Assembly: GCA_963978905.1 (NCBI GenBank)
Contig: OZ022257.1
Span: 16,759,664-16,823,663 of the forward strand
Source of the DNA: Trichostrongylus colubriformis
Lineage: Eukaryota > Nematoda > Chromadorea > Rhabditida > Trichostrongylidae
Length of the DNA: 64,000 nucleotides
Reading direction: 5' to 3'
Shown: one piece after another, positions 36,409-58,800 of the stretch
Layout: each line of letters opens with the position of its first letter
Numbering within the stretch: the stretch's first letter is position 1
Program-made: the position numbers and the translations under genes
The notes under the pieces: generated by a model
The model's database searches: none
Told to the model about the DNA's origin: nothing
The model's input: only the letters and a program-made list of their open reading frames with translations

Positions 36409-38115
36409 TCCATCAGTTCGAGAGAAAATGTAAAATTGTAACCAACCGCATGCAAGATTGTTCGATCATCCACATGAGGATCAAACACAGTGATACCCAT
36501 TGATTCGCTTTATATTTGATCTAGTCAACCGAGATATGCACTAAACTCGGGTACTCAGTGTTTCGCTTGTACTTAATAGATAACCTGAGTTCAGCTATTC
36601 GCTCAAATTTGTGTGTTTCTCTTTTTCTGTGCTATCACGAAATAAATGTGAAGAATCTTCGGCATGTGTCAACACCATAGATATATCACTTCCTAACACC
36701 CAAATTCGAAGCTTTCCTGACTTTTCGTGTTTCTTAACCCATCTATCTGATCTCTGTGGCTCTGTGGGAAAACTCATATTTCATCCATTTTTGCGAATCG
36801 AAAATCTTGTCGAATAGGGCGGAGAATAGTGTGAATAAAGCTCGCGTGGCGAAGAGGGCTCCCTAGCACAACCCATACTCCTATTGGGCCACGTCTCCAC
36901 CTGCGAGTGATGAACAAAGCAGATGCGGTGGGTTTGTGAGCGACCTGTGAGCGATTGATCTCGCCCTTACAGTCATGATGTAGGCTTTGCAGATTCATTG
37001 CGGTGCTAGACTGCTCATACTTCATTTTAGGAGATTATCTCGTCGCGAAAATCGGTTCATAAGGAAACTGGTTAAGACAATCATGGATACAATTGAAAAA
37101 ACAATAGGAAAGTTGCAGAGCAAAGGAAAGAAAGAACTCCTGTGACGTAAGAAAGTTCATATGTAGCTACACTGAGGGTCAAGCCTCCATCGAGGAATCC
37201 TCGACAGGGGGTCGTATTTGGTCCGCTGGGAGGGGAGGGGGGTCGTAATCGTTGAGGTAGGCAGTGATCAAAGCAATTCTCAGGGTGGAAGGCCAAAGTA
37301 TAAAAGGGAGATGAGATAAAACTGACTCCTAGGTTCGAACCTGAAACTAATTCAACATTTTAACATAATCATCATGGAAACCACGTACAGAGACATCTCC
37401 GGACTTCACAGATCAACCGTGGAAAGCGGCATCTATCGACGGGTACTATGGCCACCGTGGATGACCACTCCAGAAATTATAGGATGAAAATAGGTAAATA
37501 AGCTAATATAAACTTTTTCATATCATAATACGTGCAAGTACTTGATCTGGTGCTGGCGAGCCACTATGTGGACCGGAAGAGCTTGTATTCACTGAAAATG
37601 GGAAAGAAATCCTCATCCATGGCGCATCCCGCAGCCAGGGCAGCTGAGGCCACCACCGTCTCGTTGGTTATCTGAGAGAAGAAGATGAGCACTGGAGGCG
37701 TAACAGACACAATGAATTTTTTCAAAGATTCGTGAGAAGATCTCGCAACTTCGACGAAAAAATTTTCCCCGACTGGCTTCTCTCAAAATAAATTTTTGCA
37801 TCCTGATGGTATGATTTTGTTCAGACAGCCACTCGAAAGCGGCAACCTTGCAACCTCTGACAACAAGGCCGTACTCATGTTGTTGAGATTGAAGGAGGTT
37901 ATAACCATTTGAAGTGAAACACATTGGAATTTTTCAAAATTTTCCTACAGTGGATACCCATACCGAGAACTACGCAATCATTAGGTAATTCAAGCGGCAG
38001 GTATATTGGTCTAAAAAGGTCATTAAGAAACTAGCTTACAGTACTTTGAGAGGTAGCCAAGTATTTTTTTCAAGTATTTAAAAAATGTCGGAATTTCGCA
38101 TGGTGAACATACCGC
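36409..38115. other. 3' flank of CAT gene and intergenic DNA
   Basis: AATAAA at 36641-36646, about 235 nt past the stop, is a possible polyadenylation signal. A diverged piece of the 2205-2702 repeat family may lie near 36845-36895. No gene seen; the 103-codon minus frame at 37613-37924 has no family features or splice support. Confidence 0.4.
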
Positions 38116-38171
38116 GCTCGATCTGATCGCCGCGCCGCTACCGTAATAGCGGCGCGGCGATCAGATAGAGC
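38116..38171. repeat. GC-rich hairpin, 25-bp stem, 6-nt loop
   Basis: Arms with CTGATCGCCGCGCCGCTA and complement, one mismatch, loop CCGTAA. Confidence 0.85.
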
Positions 38172-38298
38172 ACAGCAGAGCGCCTAAAATGAATCTTGTT
38201 CAGTTTCAACTTTTCTATTCTTGTTTTTCATCGTTTGTCCCTGGCATACCTTGCATGCTTTTGAGCCTTCTTCTCGTCATCAGAGGGCAGGCACATTA

Positions 38299-39020
38299 TT
38301 AGGTGTATGCAGAATAAATGGTCAAAACAAGTGGTCATAACTTCGCTCAGACACAACTTTGTTTGTCGAAATAGAAACCATTCGAATCTACAGGATTTTT
38401 CAAACGATCTGGTAAAGAAAGTATGCCATATGATCAAATTCTGGATTGCGAGAATTAATAAAGTCAACGATGGCATTTTATACCTGCATCGTATCGGCGG
38501 ACTCTTTCTGGCGTAGGGTTGCATCGAGAGCTCGGAAAAAGTGGTAATCCGTTGGGGATAGGTGTGGGGAATAATGGGGAGGGAGTGAGGGAGAGTCTCG
38601 ATGCCTAACTGCATCACTTTTTGCTGTGTGCGCAGCGCAAAACAACGCAAAACCCCACACTTCGCGAGCCACCCGGCAGAAACTGATGCAGTTAAGCATC
38701 GAGACTCTCCCTCACCCCCTCACCCCCCCCCCCCTATTCCCAGACCTATCCCTGACGGATTACCACTTTTTCCGGGTTCTCGATGCAAACCTCCGTTAGA
38801 AGGAGTTCGCCGATGCGACGCAGGTTGAAAATGCCATCGTTGACTTTATTAATTTCGCAATCCAGAATTTAATCATGATGGCTTACTTTCTTTACCAGAT
38901 CGTTGGCAAGGTTGTGTAGATTCGAATGGTTTTTTTTTTCGACGAATAAAGTTGTCTGAGCGAAGTTATGGCGTTTTGAAAAAAGTGGTCTGTTTTGGCC
39001 ATTTATTCTGCTACACCTAA
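38299..39020. mobile_element. Mariner derivative with two outward-facing 3' ends (foldback)
   Basis: The left arm (38299-38620, minus) and right arm (38690-39020, plus) both encode the C-terminal part of a mariner transposase. The left has HYSPHLSPTDYHFFRALDA and VDFINSRNPEF-type sequence; the right has LTDYHFFRVLDANLR and, after frame changes, the same tail. Outer ends are TTAGGTGTATGCAGAATAAA and its complement TTTATTCTGCTACACCTAA. The N-terminal half is absent from both arms. The central spacer of about 70 bp contains a C-run. Confidence 0.7.
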
Positions 39021-39186
39021 CACCCATGGGCGGCAACGCATTCGTTTCAGAATGTAACTCTTGATTTTTCTTCGGTTAGTGCTACTCGTAGACACTCTTG
39101 TTTCGGTATAGAAGTACTGAGGTATTGTGAGTCTGGTCAGGTTCTTATTTCTCATTTTGTCAGGAGTTGGGTTTGGCCTCGGTGTT

Positions 39187-39243
39187 CGGGGCGGGGGGGG
39201 GGGAAGGGGGAGCGGGGAGGGGAGGGGAAGGGGCGGTCGTAAG
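39187..39243 (+). other. G-rich tract
   Basis: GGGGCGGGGGGGGGGAAGGG and following G-runs (GGGGAGCGGGGAGGGGAGGG) could form G-quadruplex. It is in intergenic DNA between the two convergent genes. Confidence 0.7.
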
Positions 39244-40079
39244 GAGCCCCCTTTTGGAAGGGGAATCGAATCTTTTGAAAATTTTCCTCGACTCCACGCT
39301 TGACCACGCGTGACGCATCTCGACCCTCTGGAGTACGCCGTTTGGGGAAATCTGGAAGAGAAGGCTGCGTAACCCTCACTGAAGTTGCGAGCTCCTCAAG
39401 GCTGCCTTTCTACGGGAGTGGTCTAAACTCGACGCCGCTCCTTGATCCCTCTCATCGAATATCTATGCGCCATCATCTGAAATCGAGGATAACGAATCGA
39501 AAAGTGATGATGACACACATATAGTTCAGAATCGTTATAAATGTTTATCATCCAAATTCCATTTCTTTTGTTGTACACTTGCCACAAATATCGTTTTTTG
39601 CCGCGTTACAGTATTTATGCATTGCGCACCCTGTAGATAAAGCGTTCCGTACACCCTGTAAATAAAGTGTTCCGTAATCACAAAGAACGGGGTTTCTAAA
39701 AAGCGAGTAAACCCTCAAAAAACAATGCAAAAATGACGAGGTCAGTGGAATTGCCTGTACCCTATTTACGCATTAAACTTCTTATCAATATCACCATACG
39801 AACCAGAATATGTTGGTTCGATACAAAAGCTCTTTTGTCATTTAAAATTACTCTATTGTAGCATTTAAACTGAAATTATCATATGTATGACGAACCATCT
39901 GCCATTACGGAATCCAAGAACGCACCGTAAAAATGTAGCATTATAATAGAAAATTTATCTGCGTCGCACGTACCGTACAAACTAAAGAAAATAACAACAA
40001 CAGCATACAACAAGAACGACATCATGAAACAACCGAATACCCGTATCTTGGTAATGAGAACCGCTATGGACTCCGAGGG
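39244..40079. other. Intergenic and 3' flank of mog-4
   Basis: Contains a short direct repeat (CACCCTGTA.ATAAAG.GTTCCGTA, 39627-39678). No gene seen. Confidence 0.4.
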
Positions 40080-51413
<11,334 letters not shown>

Positions 51414-51419
51414 TCTAAA
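51414..51419 (-). promoter_or_regulatory. Likely SL trans-splice acceptor of mog-4
   Basis: On the minus strand CTCATTTAG ends one base before the ATG at 51413. A one-base 5' UTR is normal only with spliced-leader addition. Confidence 0.55.
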
Positions 51420-51489
51420 TGAGGCGTGTCAACGCATAGCAGATTAGCATTATAAATACTGGCACTATTTAACTAATACCACATCAACA

Positions 51490-52150
51490 CCATAAGGTTC
51501 AAAAAATTCCGCTGAAACTTCGTGAAAGGTTATAAGGTGCTGATCGCGAATATGACACCCGTTTTTCCTGTGATTAGCATTCTGTATAGCCCCTGGATGA
51601 CAATGCAATTGCACCAAATTGGCGCAACAGATACTTTCACCTTTCACCAATTTCGCTGAACACTGATATGATATTGGATTTCAGCGTGGGCGCCATTTTG
51701 CTCGAGACTGCGCCAGTTTCATGTTTGCTTCAGTGCTCATGTGGTTGGGAAGCGCCACTTTCCGGCCATCGTCCTTCATGTGATACTATGGAACAGTCAC
51801 CATTATGCACACTCATGCGTATGTTTTCGCTTAAACATTAGAACAGTAGGAAAGGTTCCCTTCCTTGCCTCTTCTTGGGCAAAACTTGCGGGAATTGTGT
51901 GGTGCCCTACTACATTAGCACCGTAGGAAACCAAATGGCGCAAGCGCTTCGGACGGATGTCATTTCGGTAACAGCACCCCAATAACCCTTCCCCCCCCCC
52001 CGGATATGTTTCAGCGATTTTGGTAAAAACGCGTCTTTGCACCAACTTGGTGTTACTGCACCAAATTGGAGCCAACGCCAAAAACGGAAGCAATTTTTGT
52101 GATCACCACCTCAAAATAATTTCGTGATCAGCACCGGCGAAGTTTCCGCG
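51490..52150. repeat. Inverted-repeat element between mog-4 and alfa-1
   Basis: Left GAAACTTCGTG...GGTGCTGATCGCGAAT and right TTCGTGATCAGCACC..CGAAGTTTC are inverted. Includes a C-run near 51990. Relative of 40930-41510. It occupies much of the divergent intergenic region. Confidence 0.5.
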
Positions 52151-52838
52151 AAGAAATTTTTTGACCTGACCGCGGTGTCGGGTAGTAGTAGTAGGATAGT
52201 GCCCAAATACTATATAAACGAACGAAGCAAAGAAGGAAAGCAACGGCAAACATTAATGTGCATCGAGACCCTTTTCTCAATCGAGAATTTGAAGTGCTTC
52301 GCGACAATGGTACCAAGAAAGTCGATCAACGAGGGTAGTGGGGGAGTACGCCACATGTAAATGGAAGGGAATAGAGAATTTGGTCAGGAAAGGAGCAAGG
52401 GTGCTTATATGAGTTTTTTTCTGAAAAGTGGTTCACACCTATGGAACTTGTTTTTCTGGAGAGACTCAAGCCACCAAAACGACATTCAATCTACAACGGT
52501 ATGGACATTTCGAATAAAAACAGCTATAGGCCTCAACATGCCACACATACTGAGCAAAGCCTCTCCAATTATTTTCTCACGTCATTGGAGTGAACGACCT
52601 ATTCAAAATAAAGCCAGCATCTAGTAAAAAATTCTATAATAAAGTGGTCTACGGGCAAGTGGCGCTAATTCGAAAGCCGCCCTCAACGCTAAAACAGGGC
52701 ACAGTCTGCAAGTGCACACAACATCCCATAATTGTTTGCGCTGAGTAGAAACAGCTGTGCCCTATTCACACCTTTCACTTGTGATTGTATTTCTTATGCG
52801 GAGCCATTTCAAGAAATTATGTCCAGACTAAGTGCTTG
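52151..52838. other. 5' flank of alfa-1
   Basis: No exon recognised. Together with 51420-51489 it is the remaining single-copy-looking DNA between the two divergent genes, so promoter elements of alfa-1 should be here. None can be pinpointed. Confidence 0.35.
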
Positions 52839-55800
52839 ATGGAGGCTGAGCTCTACTTTTCCGCTTACGATGCTCTACACCAGGTAAGGCTCATTTGGTA
52901 TGTTCTTCAATTGATTTTACATATTTAATCAGCTTGTTATTGAAGTAGCCCAATATTAGCCTTTTTTGTTTGTAACTCAAGACTAGTAACACCTCACCTT
53001 TACCAGGTTTTTTTGTGCATCTCGGGTTTAGTGTTCGCTTGCAGCTTATTAGCTCAATTCAATGTGAGTTCATGCGAATTTGGCAATTGAACTCGCTCGG
53101 GTGCCTGGATGTTCAAGTCAAGCTCACTCTGTGATGTTTTTTTTTCTGAACTAAAGTTCTGAAAGCGTTCCGAAGTGCGCGAGGTGGCATGATTAGACAT
53201 CGTATACTGGGGTGTTACTACTGGTGAATTTGCGAAATAGAGCAATTGGGATTTTGTTCAACAAACTGTGTTTTTGCGGAAAAAAATGCATATTTTGAGA
53301 GTAGGAATTCTCACGTTTCAGGGCAATTCTGCTGTACGGCGCCTTGAACTTCGTTTGCAAAATGTTTCCAATATTGGGAAGATTGTTTGGTCTTCTTTTG
53401 ATTTTATGTGTGGACCTGAGATGAAGTTTGTATGGGAGGTATTATACTTTTTGTATCATAGGATCCTTCTAGACCATTATCTAGGGCCTTGTCTAGGTCA
53501 CATCGTCGTCATCGGTGTCACCTGTTAATCTCAGTGGAGAGGATGGTTCGGTGAACGATGCCGAGAGTCTAGATTCTTCTATGTCCACGCAATCTGCTCA
53601 GTATGAGGACATTGATAATCCACTAGAGGTGAAGACAAATTGTTATAGGAGTTGTTTAGAGCTAAATATTTTCGTAGGGTTATTTATTGTTATTTCAATG
53701 CTGGCTTTCCTTCAGGCTGATCTAACGTGTACGTCAGGAGCGATAGACGATTCATTCCTAGATGACTCTATATATCATGAATATCGCATATCAAGCCGAA
53801 ATGCGGGTATCGCATACCGCGAACTGCGGTACCTTGACGAGTTTATGGTCGACAGCCACTACAGCAAGGCCGAGTCTAATGACACAATGACAGATTCCTC
53901 CGCCCAGGTAACAGAGATTTTCTTATGCCTTGCTCTCTTTTTAAAGGCCGGATTCGTTAAGGAAATTACATCCACGTCAAGGTCGGTTTCGGCTTCAACC
54001 ACAGAGACTTTGCTGCAAAGTGCAGAAAATGTTATGGAACCAAGAAGTGTATGTCCGAATGTTTTAGAGCTATCTTTTTGGTGTTTTAACCATCGCAGCT
54101 TTGGCGATTTGCAGGCTGCTACTGATGAATCTGCTGGTCCAATCGATCCCATGGTAGGAACACCTATGGAACTAATGAATATTTCTACTCTGCTATCATC
54201 CGATAACCAAAGGCAGTTAGATGAATCCCTTTCACAAACGTAAGCTTAGAGCAAAATTTTCGATATGAACAGAAACGTGAAACATTGTTTCGAATATGGG
54301 AAGAGTTAGTCGCAGGCTACCGTGCTTTCATGATGAGTTATAACATTGATTAGCTGTGTTTGTGGGTAGGCTCAGTCATTGTCTGCGTTTTGTTGTTTGC
54401 ATAGATTGAGTTCTATACAATTTATTTTCGTTTTTCTTTAACACCAAAAGCGAATATCACGCTGTCACTAGCTAAGGTGTGCTCGGTAGATAGATCTCTC
54501 ATGAAATCTCACGTTACAGGATTCTAACGAGCAGAAATAGCTCTGAAAGTTCCACCACAGACGCTAGTAAAGCAAGCTCCTGCTCGTTCTCGAAGTTGTC
54601 CGAGGATGGCAATGCAAACGAGGAGGGTGATAAAAACGCCGGTGTCGTAGACAGTGGAAAAGTTGCAAATGGTACTTTCGTTGCAGTTCTAACAGTACTT
54701 TTCTTTAGATCTTAGAAGCTTTCATGTTATTTATTCCCTCGTCTTCAGCTCTTACTACTTCATGCGTGGATTCTGGCATAGGTGGCACGATTTCAACGCA
54801 CAGCGAGTTAAGTGCGTCTTGCTTTTCACCATCTGCAGAGGTACCTGCCAATCCTCCAAAGTCCTTCCTTGAACCGTTCAAGAACTACAGGTAACCCAGA
54901 ATCTGTGATATTCGACGGACACCAGAACAGGATGTTGCGAAATTTTTCACTTTCTTTATTCTTGAAATCTTATCGCGACCGATCGCGAATTGTTTTGAGA
55001 GTGCTGACTCCAGTCTCGGGAAAGAAAATTTCTCTTTTTTCAATTGGCGTTGTTTCATGGAACGTAATCTGAGCATTCATTTCTCTCGGCTTTATAGGGA
55101 GCAACAGTCCAGCTCATCGACGCCTGGCTCATTCGATGATGAGGTAGTCTCTGTTCTCGATTTGCCAATTGCTCCTCGTGAAGACAGTTTGGCCGATGAA
55201 CTGTTCACGTCCAAATTTGTTTTGGCCGAACAGGTTTTCAGGTATGGTTTTACAAATGCGTTCATGGTTGTTCAGTATTTTTTCATTTTTCAGTACTCAG
55301 TTACCCTCTAACCCCCTGATGCATAAAATCACTGTAGTACCCTCTCGGAATCTTTTGGTAGGATCCTACATATTTTCCGTAACAGCACGAGATGGAAACA
55401 GAACAATACATGCAATTTCTTTTTTGATGGGATGTTGCAAGTAAGTTTTTTTTTGTGTCCAAAGTATGATGCTTGGGTTGAGACATTGTTATTGTGCGGC
55501 ATAATTTGAGACAAGAATGGTATTTGGAGAGGCAGTCATTTCTCGAATCAGTGGTTATCGACGCAATCCCAAAAATCAAGGCAGCCATGCTTGTGGTGAG
55601 TGATTTTCATGTAGCCTCCGTCAACACGCTGTAGTTCTACTTGTTTACAGGAAGATTGGGATGATGTAGTGGTGCGCGCCAACGCAGAAATTACGCGACT
55701 AATGCATCTCGTAACCGTCTTGGATAGGTACCCGATAGTATCGGACTCACGTCCACTCCTGGTATCTTCATTTGATTTTGTTCATTTTCTATCATTTGAG

Positions 55801-58800
55801 TGATATTTATGTGTGACATAATGAATTCTGGTTAGTGCCTTATACGCCAGTTCTATGAAAATTACTATTTTTTTCGCTCACGGGTATACTTTGTAAAAAT
55901 TGTGATATTCCCTTATCACTATCGTCACATTGATTCGTTTTGGAGTTTTCGAAGCTCGTAGTCACACCCACCCCTAAGTCCCTTTTACATTTCCAACTCT
56001 CTCGTCGGAAAGCTCGATTACTCTTCATTACCATCAGGCCTCGTCCAAAAAATGATTTGGATAGCGAGGTAATCCAGGACGCAATCACGCTGAAGCTAGG
56101 GATAGCAATAGGAGGGATGTTAGTAGTCAAGCTTAGCGGAGAAACCCTTCCTGCTCCCAACTTATCTCTCTCCCTGACTGTTGTTCAAGATCCAATCCTG
56201 CTCCTTTATTTCTATGACTCGCACTATGTTACGGTAATCGTTACGACTGTAATCTATACGTTAGTACATGAGTAGGAATTACTCTTAAAGTGGTTTTTGT
56301 TTCCACCTGCTGGTTGTGAAGGAGTTTCTGCTTGTTTTAGATCAAAAACTCGCTACTAACCGGAAAGCGCTGTCACAGCGACAAAGTTTTGTGCAAGGCA
56401 ATATCTGGTGTACTTCAAAGTCAGGGATACTGTGTTATAATAGGTTCCAACTCGCTCTATGTTTCGAAGGTGAGGCTTCCGTTTCTTTTTTCTTTTCAAA
56501 GACACCGGAAGGAGAAAAACGCCAAATTGTGGACTATGAAAGTGGAGTACTCAACAATGTAACTGTAGAGAAAGACCGAAATAAAACGGCTAAAAACCCG
56601 AGAAGCAGGAATTCGAAAACCCTTCTCCTCTCTGGTTTCCCTTTGTGTCACTAGCCAGGGTAGATCGCAGACAGGAGAGCAGCTAAATCAGCTGGCCGCG
56701 GACGATGTCCCACCCTCGCCTTCAACTCGCCCGGCTGATGCATTGCAGAACGATACACCGTGCTGGGGAACGTGATAATACCTCAACCCGCGTTTTTCAA
56801 TGCGAGCTTCGCCACACATCACTTCCTCTGAAGTGGAAGGTTTGTTCTTAGAGAAGATGTATTACTAGGTTGCACTGTTTTCTTGCCCCCCCCCCCCCCC
56901 CCCAGTGCCTTTAAGCCATCTTTTTCTTTTGTTCATGTACTGTGCAGTGCTGTTGCAGTTGCTGAATACACTTGCTGCATTCGTTCCTCAAGAAGTACGC
57001 TGGTGTTGTCTCCGTATGTACCGTCATAAGTTTAGTCCATATGTTCGGCTTCAAGCTGTGCGTCGGGTGAGTTTCTATTCAATCTAATCTAGACGTAATT
57101 TGGCAGTTGTATTCTAAGATGGAGTTATTTGAGTCGGTACCATTTGAGTCAGGCTGTCAGCGGTGGGTACGTCAACGTCACAAATCTTATGGCATTTGCC
57201 CCTCTACATTTGTGAGTTATATCAGAACAGTCGGATTAGCCGGCTGACGCCACCCAATCTCCCTGGATACCCGCGAAATTCCTAAGTTGTGTGCTAGTTC
57301 ACTACTGTGGGCAGCTCCACTTCCATTCCTGCCTATACCATTAAGCTCGATAAAGCCTGCTGTATCGGTCACCAGATCCTGAGTAGGAATGTTTGTTTCG
57401 AATTTTGTGAATTAGCGTAATTCTCTCATCTATAGTATTTAAAATATTTACGTTTTAAGAAATTTAGTTAGTTTTCTACTATTAGGAATGTTCTCGTTCA
57501 ATTCTTGCCTGCTTCAAGCCCACCTATAGCTCTCTGTTTTTTTGATGGCGCGTCACAGAGCGCATAATAAATAAATAGAAACCCCGCCCACTGTAGACAG
57601 ACCTTTATCCCTATCCCTATTTATACTACGTTCTCCCCACTGCACTTTGGCTACATAGAATCCTGCTATCGACCTTATCCCAACTTTTTCACACGTTCGG
57701 GCCATTTTTGAAATCGAACTAAACATTTCCAGCCGACTTTCGAACTTATCTCTTCGCTCATGCTTTCATCTCTCCTCGAACGGAGCTCCTAGGCCATGCT
57801 TGAACGGGCTGTGAATTTTTGTTTTGAGCTCTGCCCATTAAGTTACGATTCGGTCACCGCGCCTGTAGAGCTTCACGGGATTTGCCACCGACTTTATATC
57901 AACATTCCCACACGTTCGGGCCAATTTGGATTTGAATTTAATTATTTTCAGATGATTGTAAAAATTCCAGCGTACTCCCAGCCCATTGTAGGCGGGGCGT
58001 TTATGTCCGCCCCTCACTTCTTTGCTCATGCTACCTATCCCATACTTCACCCGAACTAAAAGTGGCCTTACAGGTAGCTCCGAATTCCGTGACAGACAAG
58101 CAGACTAAGCTGATTATATACAGCAGTGATAAGAGGGAAGTTGAAATTGTGACTATTTTCAGTGTGAGTTACCATATGTGATGCAGTGTGGAGCACTGTC
58201 GAACTGGCCTATATGTGTTGTCGATGTTGATCGTGCAACGGTGTGTATGTCACCTCCATACAGTCGCCACCGAGTTCTAAAACAGCGGGCTGATGCACAG
58301 AGACTAAGCATTATCCTTGACAGCACTTTCCGGTGCAAACCGGTCACTCTGTAAGTATTCGCTTCCCTTTATTTTGCTAATCACCCTAGATGACCATGTT
58401 TTGCTTTTTTATTGTGGATTTTTGAGGGCTTTTCATTTCTCAGTGGTAATTCTCCAATACGATTTCCTTGAAACTCTAAACTCCTTCCACAGTGAACCCT
58501 ATATTCGGTCGGCTAGGATCATAGGTGCTCCCTTTTTAACTGCTAAACAGTGGATTCCGTGGACTTGTTTAAGAGGCATGCCTCTGTGTGGACTGAACCT
58601 AGTACAAACATCTAGCAGTATCGTGGACAACTGTTGTTGATAGTGCAGATACAAAAAAAAAATAATGAGCCCATTTCTTCGATGGGTGGTTTGCAAAGAT
58701 TTGAAGCAGCGTGGTTGCAACTATTTAGATGAAGTTAGTGCGATTACCGCTGTCGTGTTGGTGGTGGTACTCACTTGTTTGTCAATCTTATCTTCCGTGA

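Noticed and set aside
37332..37342. tRNA B-box-like GGTTCGAACCTG
   Set aside because: No A-box or cloverleaf can be formed upstream at the right distance.
38116..38171. Rho-independent terminator
   Set aside because: GC hairpin without a T-run, in a eukaryotic context.
38690..39020. A host gene on the plus strand
   Set aside because: The readable text is mariner transposase C-terminus; it is one arm of a foldback element.
53515..54243. A single 242-codon ORF as one protein
   Set aside because: It contains three stop-free introns with splice-like borders. The surrounding exons and phases fit a C9orf72 gene, so it is part of a spliced CDS. Retention is noted as a finding.
58074..58162. Upstream extension of the alfa-1 exon at 58163 (VAPNSVTDKQTKLIIYSSDK)
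   Set aside because: It is in a different frame, and the intron needed to join it would be only about 23 nt. Direct joining of 57066 to 58163 keeps the family alignment.
58493..58640. Extra alfa-1 exon (EPYIRSARIIGAPFL)
   Set aside because: It has a good acceptor but no donor in the phase needed for the next conserved exon at 58949, whereas 58350 joins directly in phase.
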